DNA of 64,000 nucleotides, taken from NCBI GenBank assembly GCA_041737835.1, contig JBGSQY010000024.1. The stretch is one strand, 5' to 3'. Source of the DNA: Bythopirellula sp041737835 (GTDB lineage Bacteria; Planctomycetota; Planctomycetia; Pirellulales; Lacipirellulaceae). Below the pieces are notes generated by a model. The model searched no databases. It had not been told where the DNA came from and saw nothing but the letters and a program-made list of their open reading frames with translations. Positions 15,888-24,249 of this stretch are shown here, in pieces. The stretch's first letter is position 1. Every line of letters begins with the position of its first letter. The translations under genes and the position numbers were made by a program.

Positions 15888-17552
15888 ATGTTGTCGCGTC
15901 TCTCGCGGGTCCTATCACCCGTGTTTATCCTTGCCATTTTTGTTGTTCCTTCCCGAGCCGCCGTCACGCTCAATGGCAACATCGACTCCGGCTCACTCAA
16001 GAGCTATTCAGTCTCCGGCAACACGGTCAACATCGTGGGGCGCGATTCGTTCGCGGGCGGCGGCTTCAGTTTAGGCGACGAACATTGGCGCTGGCTCTAC
16101 TTCAAAGCCAGCGGCGTGCTCGATCAGAATCTCACGTTCTCCGTCGCCGGGGAATTCGGCGGCGATGGTTCTTGCTGCGACGACACAAGCATCGAAACCG
16201 ACCACGAACTTTACGACCACGAAATGGTTTATTCCTATGACGGTGAAAATTGGCAGTTCTTTCCTCATGCCAACAACACCCTGAGTTCCGCCAACGCCAA
16301 TCCTGCCGACGATCGCTACACGTTCACGCTGAATGCCCCTTTCACACAAGATGAAGTCTATGTGGCGTACGCGCTCCCCTACACTTACAGCCGTAGCACG
16401 ACTCATACGCAAACCGTACTGGCTTCGCCCTGGGCCGAGCCAACCGCAACGGGCAATGCCAATGGCGTGATCGGCCAAGCCCCGGGGGGCATGGATGAGT
16501 TAAATCGCTTGCAACCGGCACGCGATCTCTATGCCTATCGCATCACCAACCCCGCCACCGATTCGGCGACTCCCAAATACAAAGCAGCGTTTGCCACCGG
16601 GCAGCATGCCTCGGAAACGCTCGGCATTTATACTTATGAAGGCCTCGTGAATTGGCTGATCTCCGATGATCCGCGCGCCGCGGCGCTGCGCGATCAAGCT
16701 GAGTTTTTCGCCTATCCTACTTTGAATGCTTCGGGCCGCGCAGCGGGGCTCACGCGTGCCATGCTGCAAAATCCAAATAACGATCCGAATGGCTATTGGC
16801 GTCCTGGCCCGGTGAGCGGCAACGATTGGGACAGCCCCTTGCGCACCGAGCAAAAAATCAACGGCGAAGCAATGTATAACGATGTGCATGCCACGCCCGG
16901 TGATTCGCTCGATTTGTTTGTCGATTTCCATTCCTCTGTTCCCGACTACGCCATCGTCGGCCCCAACGGCGAGGGCTCTGAAAGTCCCTATGACGAATAT
17001 GCGGGGCAGTATCGCGACGATTGGGGATATATTCGCTCCGGCTATACGGACAATGATTGGTGGCAATCCTTCCGTGCCCTGCAACCCAATATTTTGCAAG
17101 AGATCTCCGGCTCTGGCCCTTCAAGCCTGACACTCGCCGGTTACGGTTGGAACGACGTCTATGGCCTCAATGCCGACATGTCGGTCACGTTTGAAAACCA
17201 ATTCGGCATTTCGCGACCGATCTCCTATTACCACGACCTCGGCAAGAACGCGGGTCTCGCGATGTACGAAGCTTGGATTCGCGTTGATAACCCACTCGAA
17301 GGTGACTTCGATGAAGATGGCGACGTCGACCAAGGTGATCTCATCGCTTGGCAACAAGGCTACGGCCTGACGACAGGTGCCGAGCACTACATGGGCGATG
17401 CCGACGGAGATGGCGACGTCGATGGCCGCGATTTTCTTGTCTGGCAACGACAAGTGAGCGGCAGTTTGGTGGCGAATTCGCTGAGCGTGCCCGAACCGGC
17501 GGCTGCGACACTCCTGCTGTTTGCGATACCGCTCTTATTGAAACGGCACTAA
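15888..17552 (+). CDS. M14-like zinc carboxypeptidase with dockerin repeats and PEP-CTERM tail
   Basis: A 554-residue secreted protein: signal peptide (1-24), an N-terminal beta-sandwich (about 28-215, as in cytosolic-carboxypeptidase-type M14 proteins), a catalytic domain with zinc ligands H240 and E243 in GQHASE and H348 in VDFHSS, and the general base E436 in VTFENQFG. Two calcium-binding dockerin-like loops follow (DFDEDGDVDQGD, 473-484; DADGDGDVDGRD, 504-515), then the PEP-CTERM signal VPEPAAATLLLFAIPLLLKRH (534-554). It should act at the cell surface on peptides or amidated side chains; the substrate is unknown. It is the only likely enzyme among the PEP-CTERM proteins here. Confidence 0.87.
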   Translation: MLSRLSRVLSPVFILAIFVVPSRAAVTLNGNIDSGSLKSYSVSGNTVNIVGRDSFAGGGFSLGDEHWRWLYFKASGVLDQNLTFSVAGEFGGDGSCCDDTSIETDHELYDHEMVYSYDGENWQFFPHANNTLSSANANPADDRYTFTLNAPFTQDEVYVAYALPYTYSRSTTHTQTVLASPWAEPTATGNANGVIGQAPGGMDELNRLQPARDLYAYRITNPATDSATPKYKAAFATGQHASETLGIYTYEGLVNWLISDDPRAAALRDQAEFFAYPTLNASGRAAGLTRAMLQNPNNDPNGYWRPGPVSGNDWDSPLRTEQKINGEAMYNDVHATPGDSLDLFVDFHSSVPDYAIVGPNGEGSESPYDEYAGQYRDDWGYIRSGYTDNDWWQSFRALQPNILQEISGSGPSSLTLAGYGWNDVYGLNADMSVTFENQFGISRPISYYHDLGKNAGLAMYEAWIRVDNPLEGDFDEDGDVDQGDLIAWQQGYGLTTGAEHYMGDADGDGDVDGRDFLVWQRQVSGSLVANSLSVPEPAAATLLLFAIPLLLKRH

Positions 17553-17574
17553 AAAGAAGTAAGCAGAAAGAAAG

Positions 17575-17648
17575 TAGCGGCGGAGGGATTCGAACCCCCG
17601 ACACGCGGATTATGATTCCGCTGCTCTAACCAACTGAGCTACGCCGCC
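17575..17648 (-). tRNA. tRNA-Met (anticodon CAT)
   Basis: A complete cloverleaf on the minus strand: acceptor GGCGGCG / CGCCGCT (one G-T pair at the end), D-arm GCTC..GAGC, anticodon stem GCGGA/TCCGC around loop ATCATAA with anticodon CAT, T-arm GGGGG-TTCGAAT-CCCTC, and discriminator A. CCA is not encoded. The acceptor, D-arm and loop resemble elongator methionine tRNA; a lysidine-modified tRNA-Ile2 (also CAT) cannot be fully excluded, and initiator type is excluded by the paired 1-72 position and absence of three G-C pairs in the anticodon stem. Confidence 0.93.
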
Positions 17649-17810
17649 GCATGTTGATCGTTGCCGATCCAGCGATTTGAAGTTCTCGATTATCGTTCGT
17701 AAACTCTCCAAGGTAAAGGGGGTGGCAATCACGCAAAAAGCCACCGGAGAACCCCAGAGTTATTTTGAACGTATAGCCGGTTTCGCAAAATTTCTTTCGG
17801 AGATCGCACC

Positions 17811-18959
17811 ATGAATTCTTCGCGACGCTCATTCCTTTCTACGGTTGCCGCGGGCACGGCTGTTCTAGCAAGCAATTCCCTCTTTGCTCAATCACCGGGG
17901 CCTGGTTCCGTCATGGCCACCGAAGGTAAACCCACCGGCAAACCGCTTCCCACGAATGCTCCCGGCGGCAAGCACTATCAACCACCTTATCGCTTCGGCT
18001 TAGGTGGGGTCGCCATCGGCAATGGTTTTGAACCAGTGAGCGACGAAACGGCCCAAGCCGCGCTGCAAGCTTCTTGGGATGCAGGCGTCCGTTATATCGA
18101 CACGTCCCCGTTTTATGGGTTCGGACTGAGCGAACGCCGCGTCGGACATTTTTTGCATAATCACGATCCGAAGGACTATGTCCTCTCCACAAAGATCGGA
18201 CGAATCTTCACCGCGACGAACACCCCCAACACGGCAACTCTTTGGAAAGATCCTTCGCCGTTCGAGTTTCGCTACGACTACACCGCCGACGGCGCACGAC
18301 GTTCCATCGAAGACAGTTTGAACCGCCTTGGTGTTTCGCAAATCGATATCGTCTTCATCCACGATCTCTCGCCCGACAACGGCGACATGAAAGACGAGTG
18401 GGTCAAGCACTTCGAAGTCGCCGCCAAAGGTGCGATGCCCGAACTCACCCGCATGCGCGAAGAAGGCCTCATCAAAGCCTGGGGCTTGGGCGTGAATCGA
18501 CCCGAGCCGGCGCTGCGAACCGTTGAAGTCGCTGATCCCGACATCTTTCTGTTAGCAACTCAGTATTCACTCCTCGATCATCAGGAAGCGCTCGACAATA
18601 CGTTTCCCAAACTTGCGGAACACGACGTTTCGGTGGTTGTAGGTGCGCCGCTTAACGCTGGTTACCTGGCAGGCCGCGAGCGCTATCACTACGGCGGCAC
18701 GATCCCCGATTGGGCACCCGCTAAACGTCAGCGCATCAGCGAGATCGCCGCCGAGCATGGCATCGACATCCGCACGGCAGCCTTGCAATTTGCCGCTGCA
18801 CCGCCGATTGTGTCCGCCGTGATCCCCGGCGCACGCAACGCCGCACAAGCGAAGGCCAACGTCGAGTCGATGAGCATCGCGATTCCCAACGAATTTTGGA
18901 CGAAGCTCAAAGCAGAAAAGCTGATTGCTCCCAATGCTCCCACCCCGCAAGCGAGTTGA
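17811..18959 (+). CDS. Tat-exported aldo/keto reductase
   Basis: A 382-residue NADPH-dependent oxidoreductase with an N-terminal Tat signal (SRRSFLSTVAAGTAVLAS) directing export of a folded, cofactor-loaded enzyme. The TIM barrel has the family tetrad: D in RYIDTSPFYG with Y at its end, the lysine in STKIGRI, and the histidine in VFIHDLSP. The C-terminal VVGAPLNAGYLAG and PGARNAAQAKANVES segments bind the nucleotide. The sequence pattern is nearest to D-threo-aldose/fucose dehydrogenase-type AKRs, so the substrate may be a sugar; this is inference. The GGAG Shine-Dalgarno supports the start. It is preceded by the tRNA on the other strand and followed by 237 non-coding bases. Confidence 0.92.
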   Translation: MNSSRRSFLSTVAAGTAVLASNSLFAQSPGPGSVMATEGKPTGKPLPTNAPGGKHYQPPYRFGLGGVAIGNGFEPVSDETAQAALQASWDAGVRYIDTSPFYGFGLSERRVGHFLHNHDPKDYVLSTKIGRIFTATNTPNTATLWKDPSPFEFRYDYTADGARRSIEDSLNRLGVSQIDIVFIHDLSPDNGDMKDEWVKHFEVAAKGAMPELTRMREEGLIKAWGLGVNRPEPALRTVEVADPDIFLLATQYSLLDHQEALDNTFPKLAEHDVSVVVGAPLNAGYLAGRERYHYGGTIPDWAPAKRQRISEIAAEHGIDIRTAALQFAAAPPIVSAVIPGARNAAQAKANVESMSIAIPNEFWTKLKAEKLIAPNAPTPQAS

Positions 18960-19196
18960 GTTTAGCGCGACGATTTCATCCAATGAGCTAGCTACCATCT
19001 CTCAATCCATTGATAGCTACTACGGCATCTAAGAGCGACAAGGTTTGACCATCTTAACTAGCTTAAGTTCCCGCGCCGATTTTGCGCCCATTCGTGCCTT
19101 GCCAGCAATGCATCATTCTCCAGGGGCCTTGTCGGCAATGCCGATACTTTTCCCGATGCTCCGATTTTTCTCACTTTAACGTTTGTGAGACTCGCC

Positions 19197-19712
19197 ATGT
19201 TTTCTTTCGCCCTGCGGCCGGTTCGCCAGCTCGCGCAAGCGCTGCTCGCCAACGATTCGCCTCGCCAAGTTGCTTGGGGCTTCGTGATCGGCATGTTGAT
19301 CGGTTTGGTTCCCAAGGGCAACCTGACCGCCATTCTGCTCGGCATGCTGCTGTTCGGTCTGCGCGTGAATAAACCCGCGGGATTGATGGGCATCGGCGTA
19401 TTCACCTATCTCGGTTTGTTCCTCGATTCATTCGCCCATCGCATCGGCTCGGCGGTGATCGCTTCGGAATCGTTTCGCACGTTTCATGCAGAACTCTACC
19501 AAGCGGCGATCAGCCCGCTTTTGGGTCTTAATAACACCGTGGTACTCGGCCAACTCCTGATCGGCATATATTTGATCTATCCGGTCTACGTGGTGTCCTA
19601 TCGCTTCGCCGTCAAGGTGCAGGCCCCGCTCAGTGCTTGGCTGCTGCGGTACAAAGCGGTGCGCTGGATTCGTGGCGCCGAACTCGGTACGCAATGGGGG
19701 ATGGAAAGTTGA
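19197..19712 (+). CDS. TIGR03546 family membrane protein
   Basis: A 171-residue membrane protein. It begins with a short amphipathic stretch, then the DUF2062-like block QVAWGFVIGMLIGLVPKGNLTAILLG, and three or four hydrophobic helices (37-62, 65-85, 118-140). TIGR03546 is an uncharacterised family whose genes usually neighbour a TIGR03545 gene, which is exactly the case here: the next gene starts inside this one. Distribution is limited to bacteria with outer membranes, so a role in lipid or envelope transport is plausible but unproven. I prefer ATG 19197 to the GTG at 19185 because the family begins around this methionine. Confidence 0.85.
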   Translation: MFSFALRPVRQLAQALLANDSPRQVAWGFVIGMLIGLVPKGNLTAILLGMLLFGLRVNKPAGLMGIGVFTYLGLFLDSFAHRIGSAVIASESFRTFHAELYQAAISPLLGLNNTVVLGQLLIGIYLIYPVYVVSYRFAVKVQAPLSAWLLRYKAVRWIRGAELGTQWGMES

Positions 19713-21469
19713 ACTTCATCCGTTGGAAATATCTCGTTCCTCGTTTGATCTTGCTGCTCGCTTGCGTGGCCAGCGTGCGATTCGGACTTGATCCGCTGCT
19801 GCACTCTCTGATCGTAACCAGCGGCGAATCCACCACCGGTGCCAAGGTCGAGCTCGCGTCCGTGGAAACATCGCTTTGGAATGGTCGCGTTGTGTTGCGT
19901 GATCTCCAAGTCGCGAACCCACAATCCCTGATGAGCAATTTGCTTGACGCCGAGCATGCCGAATTGCAACTCGACATGAACGCGCTCTTTCACAAGCGCG
20001 TGGTCATCAAGAATGGCGAGATCTCCGGTATTGAATTCAACACCGAGCGGACCGAATCCGGCGCGCTGGAAATTGTTATTGATGAAAACGCTGAACCTTC
20101 GGCCCTCGATCCGCTGATTGCCCAGGGAGCCGAGTGGGCCGGCGATTGGTTCGATGCGGCCAGCGAACGGCTGGATGCTGACTTCACCGACCAATTGCAA
20201 ACACCGCAAGTCGCGCGGGCCCTCGAAGACCGCTGGCAGGGTCAGGGCGATGCCTTGCGCAAGCGTGTGGAAGAACTCAAAACTCGCGGCAAGCAACTCG
20301 AAGCCGAGTTCCGTGAAGTTAAAAGCAATCCATTGCGTGGCGTCGAAAAACTCCCGCAACTTCAAGCACAGCTCAAATTCGTACAGCTCGAATTGGTTTC
20401 GATCCAAGAGCAAATCAAAAAGCTCCCCGAACAAGTGAAAGCCGATCGCCAAGCCTTGACCGCTGCCCGTAAGGCCGACGAAGCTTTTATCAAAGAGCAT
20501 CTCAAATTCGGCCGCCTCGATGGCGACAATCTCACGCAAGTGCTGCTTGGTCAGCCGGTCGCCGAAGGGACCCAGTCGGCGATCGATTGGATCGTGTGGG
20601 CGCGCAAGCGACTCCCCACGAACTCGACCAAGCAAATCGCCAAGCAGCGGAGCCGCGGCACCGACGTCACCTTTGGAATCGCGCAGCCCAAGTTCCACAT
20701 CGAACGATTGGGCCTCTCGCTCACAGCTCCGATTTCGGGCGAGCCGATGCAGTTCGTCGGTTCGATCACCCACGTGAGCGATCAACCTCGCCTGCTTGCC
20801 GAGCCCGCGAAATTGCAACTCATGGCCACGGGCGTTGTCCCCGCGACCTTGGAAGTCGTTTCCGACCGGCGTGGCGACGTGCCTCGCGAAGAATTGTTCC
20901 TCACCTGCACGGCGATTCCCATGGCGGGCCAAACCTTGGGCAAGTCCGACAAGCTCGCACTCGAGCTTTCGCCCAGCACCGCGAACATTCGCGTGGAGCT
21001 AGTGCTCACCGGCGATGATCTCTCCGGCGAAATCTCGTTCACACAACCCAATTTCCGCGTCTCTCCGCTGGCCAATCCCAACAGCAGCCAAACACTCTTG
21101 GCGGCGTTGTCAGAAGCCTTCGGCAAAATCGACGGCGTCTCGGCCGAGATTCAACTCGCCGGCACGCTCAAACGGCCCCAGATCAAACTCACCTCACCAG
21201 TCGGCCAGCAACTCGCCGACGGCATCAGCACGGCCGTGATCAATCTCGCCAGCAAGAAGAGCGAAACGATGCTCGCCAACGTCTCGGCCCAGATGACCGA
21301 GCAACTCGCGAAGCTCGAATCGACCAAAACCAAACTGCAAGACGACCTCACAGCCAAGCTCGGCGAGAATCAACAACTGTTTGAATCGCTCGCCACATTC
21401 AGCACCGGCGACACTCGGCTCCCCGTGCCCCAACTCGGCTCGCTCGGCGGCAGTTTGCTGCGGAAGTAA
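19694..21469 (+). CDS. TIGR03545 family protein (AsmA-like membrane-anchored envelope protein)
   Basis: About 590 residues: a membrane anchor near the N-terminus (LVPRLILLLACVASVRFG), an AsmA/DUF748-like beta region (VETSLWNGRVVLRDLQVANP; AEHAELQLDMNALFHKRVVI), a long helical/coiled-coil middle part (EELKTRGKQLEAEFREVKSN; KFVQLELVSIQEQIKKLPEQ), and a second beta-rich half ending in AEIQLAGTLKRPQIKLTSPV and a terminal coiled coil. The layout resembles periplasm-spanning proteins that move lipids between membranes. It overlaps the TIGR03546 gene by 19 bases if ATG 19694 is used; a TTG at 19709 behind a GGGGGA motif is an alternative start. Function unknown; the gene pair is the strongest clue. 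Confidence 0.83.
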   Translation: MGDGKLNFIRWKYLVPRLILLLACVASVRFGLDPLLHSLIVTSGESTTGAKVELASVETSLWNGRVVLRDLQVANPQSLMSNLLDAEHAELQLDMNALFHKRVVIKNGEISGIEFNTERTESGALEIVIDENAEPSALDPLIAQGAEWAGDWFDAASERLDADFTDQLQTPQVARALEDRWQGQGDALRKRVEELKTRGKQLEAEFREVKSNPLRGVEKLPQLQAQLKFVQLELVSIQEQIKKLPEQVKADRQALTAARKADEAFIKEHLKFGRLDGDNLTQVLLGQPVAEGTQSAIDWIVWARKRLPTNSTKQIAKQRSRGTDVTFGIAQPKFHIERLGLSLTAPISGEPMQFVGSITHVSDQPRLLAEPAKLQLMATGVVPATLEVVSDRRGDVPREELFLTCTAIPMAGQTLGKSDKLALELSPSTANIRVELVLTGDDLSGEISFTQPNFRVSPLANPNSSQTLLAALSEAFGKIDGVSAEIQLAGTLKRPQIKLTSPVGQQLADGISTAVINLASKKSETMLANVSAQMTEQLAKLESTKTKLQDDLTAKLGENQQLFESLATFSTGDTRLPVPQLGSLGGSLLRK

Positions 21470-21836
21470 GGCGTGACCTTGCCTATCTACTAATAGTTCT
21501 CCGCGCACTCGGTCGGTTTGGGGTAGCACTGACACTTAGTCCTACAGTTGCGCCGTATCGTGCAGACATTGCAGGACAAGTGTCAGTGCCGCTTGCGACG
21601 AGAGGTTATTTGCATCGACAACCTCTTGTGCTTCGCACACCGATCCGCCATAGCGGATCCGGCACAGTTAACAGATATGGAAAGCATTCTGCGGACAAAA
21701 TGTCGGTGCTACCCGCTCATTAATTAAGAACGTCATGCAGAATTCGAGCAAGCACTGGCAAACCAGTTGCACTAAGCTCTAGAATTAGGCTGTCGATGCC
21801 GGACATGTCATCTTTTCTTATAGGAGTTCTCCGAGC
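21470..21836. other. Intergenic region largely filled by a palindromic element
   Basis: Holds the 192-base inverted element at 21522-21713 plus about 120 bases of AT-richer sequence with the Shine-Dalgarno AGGAG (near 21823) of the following gene. I see no ORF. Confidence 0.5.
21522..21713. repeat. MITE-like palindromic element
   Basis: Outer terminal repeats GGTAGCACTGACA (21522-) and TGTCGGTGCTACC (ending 21713) are complementary with one mismatch. Inside the left third, GCACTGACACTTAGTCCT (21526-21543) pairs with AGGACAAGTGTCAGTGC (21573-21589). Two further hairpins, GAGGTT-ATTTGCATCGAC-AACCTC and CCGATCCGC-CATA-GCGGATCCGG-like, follow. It has no coding capacity. Confidence 0.65.
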
Positions 21837-22925
21837 ATGAAAAACGACTACGTGCCATTTTCCGGTAAAAGTATATCAAGCTTTGTCGCCCTGCTTCTTT
21901 CCTTCAATGTTTGTATTGCAAGTGCGCAGTTAGTTAAAGAATCCGTTCCTAAGTCCGCAACCCTCCAAGCCATGCGTGAAGCGTGGGCCAAGCGGACGGG
22001 TACGTTAGATTCTTTGGCGATACATTTTGATATCGATGAGATCATCAAGGGCGTGGGAAAGAAAAAAGCCACACGCGGCGATGCCTTGTTTGCCGAGCCA
22101 AAGCCGGTCGAAGATTTGCACTCCAAGGTAGCTCTTGATTACTACTTTGAAAACGGAAAGATGGCGTTTAATCGCTATTCAAGTAAAGTGATGGATCTCA
22201 ACGATCCAACAATCACACGGCCACAAAAAATTCAGTATTCATTCGAAGGTAGCAAGAATTGTTCTCTTTGTGTGGAGACCCTGCTGCCTATGGGTTCTAT
22301 CGATGTAGAGGCGTCCCCATCGCAAGCGATTCTCACCAACCTGGACTATCTCGCAGTCAGTCTCTGGAGAGACCCGAAAACCGTGCTCGAGAAGATTGGT
22401 TACTCTTATGATGACATGGTCTTGGATGAAAAGAATGTCGTCCTAGACGGGATGCCGTGTAAAAGAGTTTCCATCCCGAGAAAGGGATCCAAAAGCATGA
22501 TGTCGAAATTGGACGTCTCTGACGATGGCAATTTCCTACCTCTTCAATGGCAAACTTGGGTGAACGGGCGGTTGCAAACCAAGCTGACAGTAAAGTTCGT
22601 CAACGATAAACAATTGGGATCTCGCATCAGTGAATGGAGCTACATGGGACACGATTCCAAAGGAGTCGCAAATAAAACAAGAAGGGGTAAAGTTGATAGT
22701 TTCAAAGTCGGTGAAGATATTGTAGACAGCAAATTTGAAATCGATTTTCCTGCCGGTACACATGTCATCAAGACAGACGCAGGCAAAAGAACGTATTTCA
22801 AACAGAACGGTGACAAACTCGTTCCAATTGAAAAGAAAGACTTTGGTAAACTGCCCACACCTGACGGTTTATTTATGCATTCTCCCGGGTCCGAAGACTT
22901 ACTTCCTGGGAAGCCCACGGCGTGA
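21837..22925 (+). CDS. Secreted protein of unknown function
   Basis: A 362-residue protein not assigned to a named family. Residues 12-30 (SISSFVALLLSFNVCIASAQ) form a signal peptide. The body is rich in paired beta strands (SLAIHFDIDEIIKG; KVALDYYFENGKMAFNRYSS; SRISEWSYMG), similar in layout to the outer-membrane lipoprotein-sorting (LolA-like) hypothetical proteins common in planctomycetes: an N-terminal helix, then a half-barrel that carries a bound or computed parameter. AGGAG lies 10 bases before the ATG. Cysteines at about 142 and 145 (NCSLC) are conserved-looking, but no catalytic motif is visible. A fold search would settle the LolA suggestion. Confidence 0.7.
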   Translation: MKNDYVPFSGKSISSFVALLLSFNVCIASAQLVKESVPKSATLQAMREAWAKRTGTLDSLAIHFDIDEIIKGVGKKKATRGDALFAEPKPVEDLHSKVALDYYFENGKMAFNRYSSKVMDLNDPTITRPQKIQYSFEGSKNCSLCVETLLPMGSIDVEASPSQAILTNLDYLAVSLWRDPKTVLEKIGYSYDDMVLDEKNVVLDGMPCKRVSIPRKGSKSMMSKLDVSDDGNFLPLQWQTWVNGRLQTKLTVKFVNDKQLGSRISEWSYMGHDSKGVANKTRRGKVDSFKVGEDIVDSKFEIDFPAGTHVIKTDAGKRTYFKQNGDKLVPIEKKDFGKLPTPDGLFMHSPGSEDLLPGKPTA

Positions 22926-22974
22926 AACTTCCGTCATCGCAAGAGGATCGATAACTCTGATGTAGCCAAAAATC

Positions 22975-23545
22975 TCCGCGCCTCCGCGTGAAAATTCTTC
23001 CTTCAAGTGGCCAAAGATTTCCAGAGATTTGGCCACCCCAATTGGTTAAAATACACGCTCACCGTGAGCAACTCGTGTTCTTTGACAATTGAAACCGTTG
23101 AGTGAGTTTTGGAACAGACTGTTCGTGCGTTTTGTCCAAAAGTCGACTCGTTTTGGAACGTGCGAATTTTGCAAGGGCTTGAACGTTCAGCACTTGTGAA
23201 ATCGCCAAGTGACAAAACCCAGGAGTTTCGGCGCGAATGTTGGAAACCCGGCGCACGTGACAAAAGTCAGGTTTGCGTGATCAGGGAGCTGCAAACCTCG
23301 CAAACCTGGCAAAGCTCGCAAACCTGAAGAACATGTAGGCCGGAACAAGCTCCGCGCAGTTCCGGCACAGAACACGTGTTAGGTGAGCCTTGCCGGAACT
23401 GCGCACCGCTTGTTCCGGCCTACACCTAACACATTTACAAGCCGTGTGGACAGTGGAGGCTAGATTCTTTGGTCGCTTACGCTAAATAAACCCCGACAAG
23501 TTGGAAGAGTTGGACAAGTTGGAAGTCTTGAAATGAGAAGCGGCT
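22975..23545. repeat. Composite dispersed repeat, left copy (inverted counterpart at 61925-62395)
   Basis: Three blocks shared in inverted order with the right copy: block A at about 22980-23037 (CCTCCGCG...AAGTGGCCAAAGATTT), block B at about 23292-23490 (GCAAACCTCGCAAACCTGG microrepeats, an 89-base palindrome with ends GTAGGCCGGAACAAGC and GCTTGTTCCGGCCTAC at 23335-23423, then GGAGGCTAGATTCTTTGGTC), and block C at about 23486-23543 (GACAAGTTGGAAGAGTTGG tandem units). Between A and B is about 250 bases with no counterpart on the right. Confidence 0.85.
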
Positions 23546-23554
23546 CAGACGCGA

Positions 23555-24211
23555 TCAGTGCGCGAAGATTTCGCTGATCGCTTGGGCGATTTGCTGCGGG
23601 TGGTTGAGCATGTGAATGAAGCTCGTGGCCAGCAGCACGATGGCGAATAAAACGATGCCGAGCCAGCGGGGGTTGGAATCGACCGACAGGGTTTCGAGTT
23701 TTTCGCTGAGGATCGTGCCGAGTTGCCGCCAGGTGGCTAGGTTTTGCTTGCCGCCGCTCGCGACGAGCGACACGTTGCGCATGATCTCGAATGTTTCGAG
23801 GTGAAGCTGAATACCAACCGTCGGCATCGCGAGGCTGTCCCCAGCCCAGCGGGCTTGGGGGTCGAGACTGCGGGCCGCTTCGGCGAGCACGGGACGAAGT
23901 TCCTCGCTGCTGATGTTGTAAATCACCAGCCTGGGGCGCGCGATCAGCACCGTGAGCCAAATGCACAGCCAGTACAACATCAATAAGAAGAACCAGACGT
24001 AACTCCCAAATTCAGCGGATGCCGCTTCGGGACGGAAGAGTTCGATAGGACCGATGAAGACAATCCCCGACATCGCGGCACCAAGCGTCGCGAGGTCCGC
24101 ACCACCGGAGGTGAGAAATGGTTTCCGCCGCGCGTTCAAAATGCCGAGCAGCAGGCAGTATGAAGCCAGAGGCAGAAACGCAATGGTCAGTCGCAAAGGA
24201 TCGGGGAGCAT
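23555..24211 (-). CDS. Membrane protein of unknown function (four helices)
   Basis: A 218-residue protein with hydrophobic segments at about 8-24, 42-57, 69-91 (SYVWFFLLMLYWLCIWLTVLIARP), and a final helix at 188-203 (WLGIVLFAIVLLATSFIH). A soluble domain of about 90 residues, including an Arg/Glu-rich part and a beta-rich part, sits between helix 3 and the last helix. I recognise no motif. It starts 38 bases after the M28 peptidase stop and is probably cotranscribed. A helper or regulator of the peptidase is possible but not shown by sequence. Confidence 0.7.
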   Translation of the reverse strand: MLPDPLRLTIAFLPLASYCLLLGILNARRKPFLTSGGADLATLGAAMSGIVFIGPIELFRPEAASAEFGSYVWFFLLMLYWLCIWLTVLIARPRLVIYNISSEELRPVLAEAARSLDPQARWAGDSLAMPTVGIQLHLETFEIMRNVSLVASGGKQNLATWRQLGTILSEKLETLSVDSNPRWLGIVLFAIVLLATSFIHMLNHPQQIAQAISEIFAH

Positions 24212-24249
24212 CCCGCTATGCTACCCCGAGCGGACGGATGGGAACAGGG

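Noticed and set aside
23290..23330. GCAAACCTC-type short repeats as a CRISPR array
   Set aside because: Units are 9-10 bases with no spacers and occur inside a larger dispersed repeat; no cas genes.
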